A DNA stretch of 64,000 bases from the NCBI GenBank assembly GCA_030144725.1, contig JASKMD010000030.1, positions 3,977,341 through 4,041,340 of the forward strand. Reading direction: 5' to 3'. Position numbers and translations under genes: made by a program. The first letter of the stretch is position 1. Each line of letters begins with the position of its first letter. This stretch comes from Haematococcus lacustris. Taxonomy: Eukaryota; Chlorophyta; Chlorophyceae; Chlamydomonadales; Haematococcaceae. This document shows positions 18,801-30,332 of the stretch, piece after piece. The notes under the pieces were generated by a model. That model ran no database searches, was not told where the DNA came from, and worked only from the letters and a program-made list of their open reading frames with translations.

Positions 18801-21800
18801 TCAGGGTGCTCCCGCACTGACATAGAACTGCCAGGCTGCGAAGGCTGCCGTGCCCAGCACCAGCTCAACGGCCAGGCGTGTGAGGGCAGCACTACGCCGC
18901 GCCTCCTTCACCTCCCGCTTGTTCATGTTGTCCACCAGGTCTGCAGCCAGCCGCCATCAGCCACACACAAGCCTGTGAGTCAGCTTCACATGCACAGGTC
19001 ACAGGTCAGGGTACCATGCACAGGTGACTATGTAGGCAGTCATTGTTAGTCACATTTATTATTGACCAGGTGGAAAAGGTCTGTTTGGCTACTGTGGCCA
19101 GAGGGATGGTGGGGAAGCCATGACGTTATTCTAAGCATAGGTCACAGCTGACTGTCCTTGGGTGGATGCCAGAGGATGGGAGGGGCGGGGCAGCTGGTGT
19201 GCATCTCAGCAACCCACACACACATGCACCTGGCCCTGCCCCTCCAACAGCCGTAGCATTGCAACACCACATTCCGTCACACACTGACAGTCACGCCTGA
19301 GCAACCCTGGACTTCATCGCCCCTGATGCCAGCTGACCATCGTGTGCGCAAGGCCTAGCCGCTGTGCTCCTCCGATGTCCCAGCTGCGAGGGCTCCGTAC
19401 CTGAGAAACGCAGTGTGTCGCCGCCGGAGTCCTCATGCAGCGCACGCACCACGCCGCGCAGGTGGCCCGCTCCCACCACACCCACCACGCACCTTGCCCC
19501 ATTGACCGCCTTGGAGCGCTGCGACCCGAGCTCGACGCAGCACAACCAGCATCACACGGGTCACACGTCACACGTGTCAGGACCGGTGTCAGGTCCCGCT
19601 TGCGATGTGGTGATGCCCTCCTTAGCGGCAACATGTCCTGACCCTCCGAAAGTGGCGACTCACTATAGTCTAGCAGCAGGAACACAGCCCTCGCCCTCAA
19701 GAGCCGCCACACATCCTTGCACCAGACACAGCTGCCACCTGAGCTGATCAGCCCTGTCAAGGGAAGTGAAGAGCCCCACCTAACCAACTGGGCTGCCCCC
19801 GCCTCTGGAGGTCGACCACTCTGACTCTGCTTGCCTCTGCCAGGCGTGCACACCCTACCAGGCGTGCACAACCTGCCAGGCATGCACAACCTACCAGGCA
19901 TTTCTCCCATGAGGATGAGCCAGCTGCTCCCTGCAGCCCACCTTGAGTGACCAGGCCAGGTACGCGTCCCGCTCGTGCAGCAAGGGGCCCATCAGCTCAG
20001 GGTACGCCTGGCCCAGCGCCGCCAGCATGCTGCTCAGGGCGTCGTCACTCTGCACCAGCAGCGAGAGGCGGAGAGGGGCACCACCTCCCTTAGTGTCCTA
20101 GCCATGGCATGCACATGGCACAGCACCAGGCAGGAAGCTAGCGTGCACATCCTGCAGCCCTGTGCAAGAAGGGGCGGCACCGCCTGGCCAGAGCCCAGAG
20201 GCAGGAGCCTGCAGCACAGTTGTGGCCACATGTGTTCACCAGATAGAGTGGGCTATGCAATGCATGACCTCGGAGGTCGTCTGGCGCTATGGAATGATCG
20301 CTGGTCGCCCGGCTGCTGCCAAGCCATAAATTCAAGAGTTGAAAACTGGGGTGTGTCACTTAGCGATGTGAGTCAGACAAATGGGCAAACAAAAGGCCCA
20401 TCGCACCCACTGGAGCTGTGCTGGTGGCCACGCCGAGCAAGGGCTCCTGCCCAAGGCAACGAGTACCCAGTACTGGGCTTCAAGAAGCTGCGAGACCGAG
20501 CACTCAATGCCCAAGCCCAGCAGCATGTAGCACAGTGATGTGTGCACTGCGCACTGTCCAAGCTGTTGCTCACATTAGAGCATGTGGTTCATGCCAAAAT
20601 CAATTGCCCACCCCCGGAAGGGGGTGGGGGTAGGAAACTGGGTATGGGTGCGGACTGAAAATCCGGATGACAGATATCGCAGCCCCTGGTTGTTATGAGG
20701 TATGCGCTGGAGGTCAGTGAAGCTGCTGGGACGCACACGCCGCACTGCAGTGCTTGTGCAGGCAGTGCAGGCAGCCACACGGCCGTCAGTGCAGGCAGCC
20801 ACAGGCTGATGGTGACAGTGGTGGTGGTGATGGCGGTGTCAGGACCCTCCAGCCCTCACCTTGAGCCGCTCCACCAGCGCTGCGTCCAGTGTGGAGGGCC
20901 CGGTGCTGAGGCTAGCGTGCAGCAGCTGGGTGCAGAAGGCTAGGCGGCGCAGGGGCGGCAGGGCGGCCCAGGCGCGCTGCAGGCTGATCTCCAGAGGCCT
21001 GTCCCCCAGCACGACCTGCACCCGCACCCACCTCACTCTTGCTCCAAACCCAAATTGCACCAGCCCAACTTACTTGGTGCGGCTGTGCAGGAAGTGGTGA
21101 TGCAGGGGTGAGGGGTGCCCCAGCATTACCTGCACCTGCACCCTCCTCACTCATCTTTTTAACCCATCTATTATTCGCACCAACCGATGCATAAATTGGG
21201 TAAACAATTGCTCTTCAGAAACTGTTTTACAAAAAACGCATCTCAGACATGCTTCACGGATATGATTTTCATTAAAAAGCTTCACAGGATTGCTTGACAA
21301 AAAGTGTTACAGATGGTTAAAGCGTCCTGGGCCTTCATCGGTCAGCCGAGTGTGGCTGTTTGCAGCAGCTCATGCAGGGGAAGGGGCATGCGGTGTGGGT
21401 GGGGGGTGAGAGTGGTGTGATGAGTGATGAGTGAGGAGTGCCAGGCGGGTACTGGGACTGGATGGCATCACAGGAGGGGGCGGCACGACAAATGGCCAGC
21501 ACCACCCTCCGCCCCCCCCACAACTGCGTTCCTGGAACATGCCCTGCCCTCCCCCTCCCCCTCCCCCTCCCCCTCCCCCTCCCCCTCCCCCTCCCCCTCC
21601 CCCTCCCCCTCCCCCTCCCCCTCCCCCTCCCCCTCCCCCTCCCCCTCCCCCTCCCCCTCCCCCTCCCCCTCCCCCTCCCCCTCCCCCTCCCCCTCCCCCT
21701 CCCCCTCCCCCTCCCGCTCCCGCTCCCGCTCCCGCTCCCGCTCCCGCTCCCGCTCCCGCTCCCGCTCCCGCTCCCGCTCCCCCTCCCGCTCCCGCTCCCG

Positions 21801-23951
21801 CTCCCGCTCCCCCCTGCCCCCGCCCACCTGTGCTCCCACGGCCTCTGCTGCCCTGCGCGCCGCCAGGAACTCCGCCCCCGGCCGCACCCCCAGCACCCCC
21901 GCAGTGCGGCGCGCCAGGCCGCTGAGCAGCAGGCGCAGCAGCAGACCCGACTGCCCGCCCAGCGCTGCGCTGCGTGTCAGGGCCCCAAACTGCAGGAGCA
22001 GCAGGCAGGGAGGGGTGCACCATGCCAACGGCTGCACCCCGGCCCCCACATAGCCATGCCACCGCCCCACCCAGTGGGTCATCACCACCTTGTCCATGCT
22101 CATGATGTCCTGTGGTGCTCAGTGGCAGGGGAGGGCGGCACAGCCCCAGTGCTGAGCATCACAGCAGCTGGGCTACAGCCCTGGAGCGAGGCCAGAGACC
22201 CAGGGAGGGTCAATGAGTAGTAGGGAGCCAGTAAGGGGGGTGCAGCCGGGCTGCAGTCACAGCGGCCGGGCTGTAGCCTAGTGACCCAGTGAAGGCCCAG
22301 TGACCCTAGTGGGCTGCAGTGCACTGCTGTGCTGTTGCTGCCATGACGCACACACATGCCCTGGTCCAATGCATATGCACCCAGATGAGTGAGGTAGAGT
22401 TAGGCAGGATTAGGTAGAGTGAGGCAGGGTGAGGCAGAGCACGGCAGGGTGAGGTAAGGGCTAGGGTTAGGGTTAGGTCAGGGCATTGAGTATGGGCACT
22501 GGCATGTGTGAGGTGTGATGGCCACTCACCATGTCGCCCTGCACCTGACCAGTCAGGCTGAACAGACCCGGGCCGCCCTGGTCCTCCCCCTTGTTGCCGG
22601 CCCTGCTGCTGCTGGCCTGCTGGCCGGCTCCTGGCTCCTGGCTGCCTGGGCCTGGGCCCTCACTCATCACTGAAGCGCGGCTGCGGCACAGCTCCACCAC
22701 CACTGCATCCGGGCGGGCGGCCTGGCAGCAGCAGCAGGAGTGGCGGCTGTGGCAGCAGCAACAAGTTGCATGGCACCCGTGAGAAGTGTGAAGACCCCTG
22801 GCCTGTTTCCTCTCACTCCCGGGGCTGGTTGGCAGCTCCACTGTGCACTGGCCAGCCAGCTTGGCTGCAGCACACACCTGGCACCGGGCTCCCCTGCCCC
22901 TGCCACCCCCCCGCAGCCTACCTCACCCTCCCACCAGGTCCTCTGCACCTGGAACACTCCTGGCCTACACTCCCAGACCTCTGCCGACTCCCCTGCTCTG
23001 CCTCCACCTCCACCCTCCCCTCACCCCTTCCCTACTCACTGCTCCAGCTCTGCAGGCGACCCGCAATGCACTGGCCCCCCCCTCACCCCCCACCACCCCT
23101 GCAGCTGGCCCCGGGCTCGGCCCGCCTGCACACCTGGACCACCCGCGTGACATGCTCAGCAGAGAGCGGGCTGACGTGCGCAGTGCCCACCAGCAGCAAC
23201 AGCAGGGGCTCCTGGTACCCGTCAGCGCGCCGCTCCTCATACCCGCTAGGCCGCTGCCAGGCTACAAGGGTGCCTGAGGGGGGGCAGGGGGGGCTGAGGG
23301 CGGGGTGGGCAGGTGGGCAGGGGGGGCAAGGAGGGCTGGGGGCTGGGTGGTAGGGGGCTGGGTGGGCGGGGGGGCGCATAACATGGGCTACGTCATCCCT
23401 GGTTGCCTACCTGCTTGGGCCAAATCCAGCAGTTCAGGGTAGTGGAGGGCTGCCAGCTGCTGTGTTTCATTCTTGATTCGGCCATACTCTGTCTCAGGGG
23501 GTGATGCTGGCAGCTGTTTGGACACCGAATGCAAAGACGCACACACTGTGACCCTGTATGTACAGCACAAGGATGTGTAAGCTTTGTGGCACTAATGCAG
23601 AGCTGGTGGGGCTCGACACCTGTTGTGTTGGGCCCTTAGCCCACGCACAGTGCGCCACTAAGGGCCTGCGGTCATAACGCCAAACCTTGAGTGTTTCCGG
23701 TGACCTCCCGCAGCCTGGTTGGGCGGAGACACACTACTTTGGCTCAGCGGGCAAGAAATGAGGAAATGAGGAATCCCTGCTAGGTGGTTGGGCCTTGCCT
23801 GGTTGGGCGGAGACACACTACTTTGTAGCATCACCCGTGTAGCATCGCTGCGGATGTGCTGCCAATGAGCATGTCCCACAAAGTTTACAAAGTTCGGAGT
23901 GACGAAGCTAGCTTTGTGCTTTGAGCACGGGCTACCAGCTCCTGCACTCAT
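18801..23951 (-). CDS. TraB-domain (TRABD-like) membrane protein
   Basis: Minus-strand exons joining in frame: 23889-23951 (possible start exon), 23411-23513, 23134-23273, 22530-22721, 22089-22109 (21-nt microexon, tentative), 21828-21989, 20860-21015, 19942-20049, 19401-19518, 18801-18940; about 400 aa. TraB blocks in order: LLLLLVGTAHVSPLSAEHV, RPDAVVVELCRSR, GVRPGAEFLAARRAAE, LGDRPLEISLQRAW, LLHERDAYLAWSLK, CVVGVVGAGHLRGVV. The end has a single hydrophobic helix (LAVELVLGTAAFAAW). This order matches human TRABD and plant TRB-type proteins, which are linked to organelle membranes. The conserved GTxH and GxGH pairs are present. A Ser/Gly/Gln-rich insert follows the VELC block. The first exon would start only 19 nt from the divergent V-ATPase ATG, so the true N-terminus is uncertain. 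Confidence 0.75.
20400..20600 (+). pseudogene. Diverged Fanzor C-terminal fragment in a TraB intron
   Basis: Plus-strand sequence encodes HPLELCWWPRRARAPAQGNE then YPVLGFKKLRD...AQAQQHVAQ and a stop at 20536-20538. It aligns with the C-terminus at 30333-30470 on the minus strand (LELCYWPDQGALPAKGKEYP). Sequence after the stop (GCTGTTGCTCACATTAGAGC) also resembles the element 3' end. It is antisense to the host gene and older than the other copies. Confidence 0.65.
21549..21811. repeat. Hexanucleotide repeat (CCCCCT)n then (CCCGCT)n in a TraB intron
   Basis: About 28 copies of CCCCCT/CCCCTC followed by about 15 of CCCGCT, ending 16 nt from the exon at 21828. On the transcribed strand it is a long GGGGGA/GGGAGC run able to form G-quadruplexes. 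Confidence 0.95.
22461..22477. repeat. Short TTAGGG-like stretch
   Basis: CTAGGGTTAGGGTTAGG within a TraB intron, next to degenerate GAGGCAGGGT repeats. Too short to call telomeric. Confidence 0.4.
23714..23825. repeat. 28-bp direct repeat upstream of VMA8/TraB
   Basis: CCTGGTTGGGCGGAGACACA followed by CTACTTTG occurs identically at 23714-23741 and 23798-23825, in the interval upstream of both divergent genes (or the first TraB intron). Confidence 0.85.
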
Positions 23952-23970
23952 CTCTGGACGCCCTGAAAGA

Positions 23971-25335
23971 TGTCAGGCAACCAGAACCGGCTGATTGTGG
24001 CCCCGACTGTCACAGGTCTGCACAGAATGGCGCGATTTGGCAAGCTGATTCATAGACAGGCATGGCCGAGAACCCACTGGGAGCACTTCTTGCAGTGTTG
24101 GGGGTGATGAAGCTGCGCCTCGTTGGCGCGACAAAGGGGCACGCTCTGCTCAAGAAGAAGGCGGATGCACTGACTATGCGCTACAGGTTGGGGGCTGTAC
24201 CAGTGTGCAAGCCTGACCGGCGAAGGCTTTTGATGTCAACTATTGCTCAATTGTACAGGGGCATCTGCAAGGAGATCATTGAGAAGAAGCAAAACATGGT
24301 AAGCCTTCCAGGCGCCAGGGACAACAGCTTTCGTCGCTGAATGCAGTGTCGCGTTCCTGCGGCACTAGCGGAGCAGCGCGATGCAACTCTTCTTTGTTTG
24401 GTGGGCAGGGAAACATCATGAAGGACTCTTTCTTCTCCTACACTAACGCCGTGTATGCCGCGGGCGAGGGCATAAAACACACAGTGTTGGACAATGTCGA
24501 GACAGCCAGTGTCCGTGTCGCGGGGGGGCTTGACAATGTGGCTGGTGTCAAGATTCCCAAGTTCAGGACATACGTGGTTCCAGGAGACAGCAAGATGGAC
24601 CTGACAGGTTAGTGTTCACTGGTTGTGCCATGGCACACATGGTTGCACCCGATGTATGTCCTCCCAGATGCTGTGGTCACTGCTTTCAGGCCTTGGTCGG
24701 GGAGGTCAGCAGCTGCAGAACTGCCGCAAGGCATATCTGCAAGCAGTGGAGGTTCTGGCCACACTGGCAAACCTTCAGACAGCATTCTACACACTGGATG
24801 CAGCCCTCAAGGTGTGGGTGCAGTGATTGAAGTGCCAGCTGGGATGTTACTTGTGCCTGCATAGCTCTCAGCTTGCAAGGGCACAACCGCCTGGAGCTCC
24901 ACCAAGGCTCACCCACAGCCGAACTAAGCCATTGATCACACATATTGAGCAATGCATTGCAGGTCACAAACCGCCGTGTCAATGCACTAGAGAATGTGGT
25001 GAAGCCCCGACTGGAAAACACCATCTCTTACATCAAGGGAGAGCTGGATGAGTTGGAGCGAGAAGAGTTCTTTCGCTTGAAGAAAGTTCAGAAGAACAAG
25101 CAAAAGCAGGTTGCTTTGCAGGAGGCCGCCGACCTGGCGAAGAAAGCTGCAATGCCAGAGGTACTGCCGTTATTGCTCTCTAAGCATATGGGACATATGG
25201 GAACATGTGGGACAAGGCAACACATTGTGTGCTGTGTGCCTGCAGGCAAACGGCCATGGCCCACTGCGGTTGGAGGAGCTCAACGGCGGGAAGGCCAGCT
25301 TGCTCAACACAGCAGATGATGATTTGATATTCTGA
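23971..25335 (+). CDS. VMA8: V-type ATPase subunit D
   Basis: Seven exons join in frame: 23971-24016, 24096-24186, 24259-24298, 24409-24607, 24690-24811, 24963-25160, 25246-25335 (261 aa, the usual size). The protein begins MSGNQNRLIVAPTVT and shows LGVMKLRLVGATKGHALLKK, NVAGVKIPKF, LGRGGQQLQNCRKAYLQA, TNRRVNALENVVKPRLENTI and SYIKGELDELEREEFFRLKK, all hallmarks of subunit D. It forms the central rotor stalk of the V1 sector with subunit F and couples ATP hydrolysis to proton pumping at vacuolar and other endomembranes. The two long helices at each end are intact. It is divergent from the TraB gene. Confidence 0.95.
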
Positions 25336-25994
25336 GAAGGCAGCCCCTGCATTGCCTCCTGGCAGGAAGCCTCTCTGCATCCGCTTGTTCTGTGTGAATA
25401 TACTTTGAGGGCGGCATGCACATGCGCGGGTATTCAGCCGGCAGCTATGCTTCGCTATTGGCAGCTGCATATTAACACCGCATACCACCCCTTGCCTGCT
25501 GCAGCAATGCAGCAATGAGAGACACTTAGCAGCATCTGTCGGGGCCCCCAGTGTGCCCATGGCTCAGTGGGCCAAGAGGGTCATGAACACACCCCAAGAG
25601 ACATATATCCCCAATGGTGTGAGCCTGTTACTATGGGATTGATGCCATCATGGCTCCTGCTCATGGTCACCGCATGCACCAATGTATATAGACGGAACTC
25701 TTGCAGCATGCGCAATGCCCCTTCTACCGAATGTAAGATTGCATGCCCCCCCGTGGGTGTTTTGACCAGCTGCACATATGCACGGGTTGGCATTAACGTC
25801 ATTTTATACCTTTTCGATCATCGCACAGCACACGGTGGTTTAGAAAAGCTCCCGGTCCCTTACAATGACCTGTGCTTTGGAGCTAATAGCATTGGCACAC
25901 TGGTGGAGAATGAAAATCTGTGTGAATTACACTTTATTCAGCCAGGGAAGCCACGCTCGATGTGCCCTTGATGCTAAGGGCGCGCTGTGCAAAA
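25336..25994. other. VMA8 3' UTR and LIL3 upstream region
   Basis: No gene or repeat is recognised apart from the TGTAA at 25732. Confidence 0.5.
25732..25736 (+). promoter_or_regulatory. Candidate TGTAA polyadenylation signal of VMA8
   Basis: TGTAA about 400 nt after the VMA8 stop, the usual green-algal signal and distance range. Confidence 0.4.
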
Positions 25995-27406
25995 ATGCAG
26001 ACTATCTTCCGCAGATCCGCTGCAGCGCCCTTCGCATCCCACGCAAGGCCCACAAGGTTGCTGCGCTGCTGAAAAGTGCTTGGCGGCACGGATGATAATG
26101 GCACCAAGTTAGCACCCTGCGCATCCATCGCAGGTTGACGCGGGTGTCTGTGCGCGCAGTTGCGGAGGCCGAGCCGGTTGTGCGGGTGCGTTTGCTGAGT
26201 TTGCCCTCTGCAACATTGGGCTGGCAGCATTCGCCGGTGTGCACCTGAATATACGGTGGGGTGTGAGTGCAGAAAGCGGGCCCACTCCAACGCGGGGGCA
26301 CTCTGTCAGGCGAGGCTGCGGCGGGGAAGGTGCGTCAAACGAAGGCCTGCAAAATAGGACTGCGATTGGCAGGAAAGTATCCTCAAGTGCACCTCGCAGG
26401 ACGCGGGCGACAAAGCCAAGCAGGCCATTGAGGGCCCCAAGGCTGGCGGGTCGTACTTGCAAATTGTTGAAGGAAAATTCAGGGATGACCGCTGGATCTC
26501 TGGCCGTTGGGACCTCAGCCAATTTGCAGCACGCGACGGAACTACAGACTGGGACAAGGTACGCTGGTCAGGACATCCATGCACCAGGTGTACCTCTTAA
26601 GCTACCTGTTGTGGCTAGACATTGTACCTGCTGCCATCACATGCAGGTCATTGATGCAGAGATTGCTCGGCGCAAGCTGCTGGAGGACAGTCCCATCCCC
26701 AGCACCAACGAAGAGCCCGTGCTGTTTGATACAGCAGAGATCCCCTGGTGGGCATGGGTGCGCCGCTTCCACTTGCCAGAGGTGAGACCTGCTCTGTGCT
26801 GAGAGGCAGGATCCCAGCAGGCTGTCCCATGGCTGTGTTGCACCACAGCATGGATTGTAACTGCCGTCGACTCCGCACCAGCCCAGGACCGCATACACTG
26901 CCTGTGTCCATGCTGACCTCCCATGTCTTGCCCTAAACCATGCAGGCGGAGAAGCTGAATGGGCGTGCAGCAATGATGGGCTATGTACTGGCCCTGTTTA
27001 TTGACAAGCTCACTGGCGCAAGTTTGCTGGACCAGCAAAACAGCTTCTTGGGGCTCCTTGCGTTGCACATAACTGTCTTTGGGATTCTCTTGATCAGGTA
27101 GGAGCAAACTCCCCCTCACGTTTAAGCAAGCTGGAAGCATACCATGCCAGTACAGCCAAGCAGCCATACTAGGCTGGTGGTACAGCTGACATAGCAGTCA
27201 GCAGCAGCAGCAGCATTGTGCCATGACAGTACGCATCTGTGCAGCTGCCCAGCCTTGCTGTTGCTGGCACCATTTTCATGGTGCCTGGCTGCAGGTCCAG
27301 CTCTGACTTGGACAAGTACAAGAACTTGCTGGATGAGGCAACCTTCTATGACCGGCAGTGGAGTGCATCATGGGATGGTGTGACTCGCCCCTCAGAGAAG
27401 CAGTGA
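25995..27406 (+). CDS. LIL3: LIL3 light-harvesting-like protein
   Basis: Six exons join in frame: 25995-26056, 26134-26185, 26373 (or 26400)-26558, 26647-26781, 26946-27097, 27295-27406 (232 or 223 aa). The N-terminus ([19 protein letters not shown]...[10 protein letters not shown]) is a typical algal plastid transit peptide. LIL3 blocks follow: [31 protein letters not shown], then the chlorophyll-binding helix [20 protein letters not shown] (ExxNGRxAM motif), a second membrane helix ([14 protein letters not shown]), and [17 protein letters not shown]. In plants LIL3 is a thylakoid protein that binds and stabilises geranylgeranyl reductase and protochlorophyllide oxidoreductase in chlorophyll synthesis. 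Only the exon 3 start is uncertain. Confidence 0.9.
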
Positions 27407-27569
27407 AGCAGGGGCTGGCCAACGCCAGAGGACCACGCGTGACCACAGTGTGACCAGGGCTGCATAAGTCCAGGGCACAAGATGATTCAGCTGCCATGCC
27501 CGACCCGCAGCCAGGGTGTGCAGGTCATGGCATGGCCTGCATGCTGTGTGACTGTCATGCCCATGCCCT

Positions 27570-27675
27570 GGGCGACTATTGCCCACTGGTGGTCCCTAGT
27601 ATTCCCGCGAGTGGCCACTAGTGGTCCCTGATGGTCCGGCTCAAATGGAGGCCCTAGTGAGGGACAAGGGGGCTG
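27570..27675 (+). mobile_element. Fanzor-family terminal fragment
   Basis: GGGCGACTATTGCCCACTGG through GACAAGGGGGCTG matches the last ~105 bp of the 18280 copy. No coding part remains. It lies 160 bp after the LIL3 stop. Confidence 0.7.
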
Positions 27676-27922
27676 GCATGCTATGACCCAAGTCGCCATG
27701 AGGTGATGAGCCACAGGCAAATCCACAGCTGTCGTATCCCTATGAAAACTTGGGGTGTCAGGTCTGAGCTGTCGCCCATTCCAGGACCGAGGATGACGAC
27801 GGCATGTCTGTGGCTGCGCCCTGACTTATGATGGTTTTGACATTTTGTCTGACTAGATGACCATGGAGGTTTTTTCACGGCTGACCATGGAGGTTAAGCT
27901 GGGATGACAAGTCAGGGTCATC

Positions 27923-27981
27923 GCTAGTGGTCCCTAGTGGTCCGGCTCAAATGGAGGCCCTAGTAAGGGACGAGGGGGCTG
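27923..27981 (+). mobile_element. Fanzor-family terminal fragment
   Basis: CTAGTGGTCCGGCTCAAATG to GGGGGCTG, the last ~58 bp of the element, same orientation as the one at 27570. TGACTAGATGAC occurs at its right border and again about 130 bp to the left (about 27850). Confidence 0.65.
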
Positions 27982-28302
27982 ACTAGATGACTGTGACATA
28001 GCCAAGCTGCACATGTAAGCGGGTGCGAGTATTCAGTGTCTGAACCCACGCAACCACAGCAAGAGTAATGTTGGTGTGTATGCCTGCATTACTAGCTCGA
28101 GCTCCTGCAGCTTTTCTGGCGCAGGCCTAGGCACATCAGCTCACTGCCTCTTACGAAGTACACAAGCTAAGTGCCTTTGAAGTATGATGATGGCTTACAC
28201 CGCTTAAGCCGTCCGCCGTTAGGCTGCTTGGCCGCCCTCCCCCTCTAGGGGTTCGGAACTTTCTGCAACGCTCTCTAAAGCAAGGTGCACATGGGCTCAA
28301 CA
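27982..28302. other. Unassigned spacer
   Basis: Nothing recognised between the Fanzor fragment and the LINE remnant. Confidence 0.3.
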
Positions 28303-29560
28303 TTAAGTCATGAAAGTTCTCATTATTGTTCTGTCCTGGAAATTGTTACTGTCCTGGAAAGTCATGGCAAACTCCGCCTGTACCCTGATGGATCTCGTGG
28401 CAGTGCACTCAAGGATGAATCTTGTGCATGTGCGATCAATGAAAGTAACCCCCTCAAACCGAGCCTTCTCCACCCCCAAACCGCTGTTGCCTAACCTGAA
28501 CCTAGTCAAGCTCGTGCGGACTTCTGAAGAGAACTGTCTGTTCAGCAGGTGTGGTGCCATGTGATTGATGCCAATGCCGTCCCCATGCTTGAACCATGCA
28601 GCATCTCTCCCGATGCAACGTCTCAAGCAGTCTAGGGTCTCCCTCAAACCCAACCCAACGCCTCCCCCACCTCTCGAGCCACTTGACTTCCATAGCCTTG
28701 GTGCCTAGGACCATGTCCGGGCTCAAGGTAAACTCAAACCCCATCAGCTCTCTGGCGGCCAGCTGGAATTGAGCACTTCAACTGGCCTGACAGCTCCTGG
28801 TCACCCCCGCCATTGGAAGCACCCCTGATAACTATCTGACTTATCTTTAAGAGTTTTTCAGCGATGCTTGCGCAGGGCGGTGCTGCTCACCACGATTTTT
28901 TGTCTTTTTTGAATTTTTGTCGGGCGCTGGACCCCCCCTGACATGTGTTCTAGTGCTAGTGCTAGTGCTGATGAGATGTGAAAGAGTGATGGTACGGCTT
29001 GTGGCCTGTCCCTGCACCCGAACAGCGTGCAACTATTGTCACGCCACCCCATGTCAAATTTCCTCGAAATGGGCACTATTCTAGGCCGAATATCTGTGCA
29101 ACCAGGACTGCCTTACTCCACCCTCATTAGCAGGTCGCTGTGGGATAGTTTGGCAGTGTTCCAGAACTTGCAGGCAGCTCTGAGCCAGTAAAGCTGGAGG
29201 GGCAGCTGCCCCAACTCATGCAGCACCATTAGGCCTGACACTGAGCTACGTACCCTGCCAGCAAACTTGAGAAAGCTGAGCATGCGTGTTTACACTGGGT
29301 TGGAAAGCTGCACACCATGCCCAAGGAAGGCAGTGCCCCATTACCTGGCTGCCATACAGCCCCAAGGGGACACAAACGCCCAAATGAGGTGACACAGGGC
29401 ATAAGGATCCTGCAGGACCCCATACTCTCTGGCACGCTTGCACGCATGGTGCATGGCGAGGAACATGCCAACCCTCATATGGGTGGCAGCGAAAGCAGGG
29501 GTGGCGCTGGAGTTGTAGTGCATGCCTTAGTACTTGAACTCTCTCACCACAGGCAGAAGT
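28303..29560 (-). pseudogene. Decayed LINE retrotransposon (reverse transcriptase C-terminal part)
   Basis: Minus-strand frames, broken by stops and shifts, read VREFKY*GMHYNSSATPAFA, REYGVLQDPYALCHLIWAFV and WGTAFLGHGVQLSNPV, then VLHELGQLPLQLYWLRAACKFWN. These resemble the segment after the LINE reverse transcriptase core (xFKYLGxx...VxPxxLYGCEVWG...ELGxxPLQ). Further downstream, SLTRFRLGNSGLGVEKARFE resembles the C-terminal RFRLGxHxLxxExGR region that precedes a Cys knuckle. No catalytic YADD core is present, so it is 5'-truncated and dead. Boundaries are approximate. Confidence 0.6.
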
Positions 29561-30080
29561 ACGATTGGCAATACCACACAGATACCCACAATTTAACTGT
29601 TGGCTGAACATGACAACCTAACAAACAATGGCTAAGGAAGGGTTTTGGGGGGGGGGGACTGGGTTGGTCAGCCGTCCTACTACGGGGCTACCGATCAAGA
29701 GCATCTCACACATACATACACACCGTGACCCCCCACCCCCCAAACCTGCTTAGCCCGCTGAGGCTGCCATGCATGCTGCAATATTGGGAAGAGCAGGTGG
29801 AAGCGCCCGGAATTGTGGGGGTGGTATGGCCTCAAGGCCCTGTGACGCTCAGGCAAAAAGGCATAGAGCAAGCGACTGTGTGGCGGCGTGAGGAGCAGCT
29901 GGACCATAGCCAGCCCAGCAGGCCTGTAGGCTGCAAGCTTCCTTGAAGGGCAGGTAGACCATCGCCTCCTGTGTCCAGTATGGAGCCAGCAGCGTGACGA
30001 ACCAGTGTCTAGTCTGGATCCACGGTGTGCTCCAACAGCCCCGGCCCCCATGATCCACACGCAGCCAGGCACACAATTAG
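29561..30080. other. Unassigned sequence left of the Fanzor element
   Basis: Contains a G run (about 29647-29658) and short open frames on both strands, none recognised. It could be more of the LINE or another degraded element. Confidence 0.3.
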
Positions 30081-30332
30081 CAGCCCCCTTGTCCCTCACT
30101 AGGGCCTCCATTTGAGCCGGATCAGAAGTACCCACTAGCAGCCACTGGCACCCACTATCTGATCCAACTCAAACAGTGTTATTGGGCTGTGTGGAGTAAA
30201 CCCAGTGCACATGGCACATGAGCCGCCTACCACCTACACTATTGCCTGACTCTAGGGCGATGATGTAGAGTTGGCATGACAAAACATGCACTAATTGTAA
30301 GCTGATGACAGCTCAACGAAGGGGGACACACA
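30081..30332 (-). ncRNA. Candidate omega (guide) RNA scaffold region
   Basis: The 252 bp from the Fanzor stop codon to the element end are conserved with the copies at 8207 and 18280, although those copies have lost almost all coding sequence. In TnpB/Fanzor systems the guide RNA comes from the 3' end of the gene through the element end, with the guide itself read from the flank. Here that flank would be the minus-strand sequence beyond 30081. The role is inferred; no RNA structure was computed. Confidence 0.35.

Noticed and set aside
21370..22220. Long poly-Gly, Pro-Ser, Pro-Leu and Gly-Glu frames on both strands
   Set aside because: They are translations of the (CCCCCT)n/(CCCGCT)n intronic repeat.
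22461..22477. Interstitial telomere
   Set aside because: Only about two TTAGGG-like units, and Chlamydomonas-type algae usually have TTTTAGGG telomeres. It is more likely chance within a G-rich degenerate repeat.
27850..27992. TGACTAGATGAC direct repeats as a target-site duplication of the 27923 fragment
   Set aside because: The left copy lies about 70 bp before the recognisable element sequence, so the boundaries do not agree. It remains only a note.
29725..29946. 73-codon + frame
   Set aside because: No domain, no splice context, and it sits among degraded elements.
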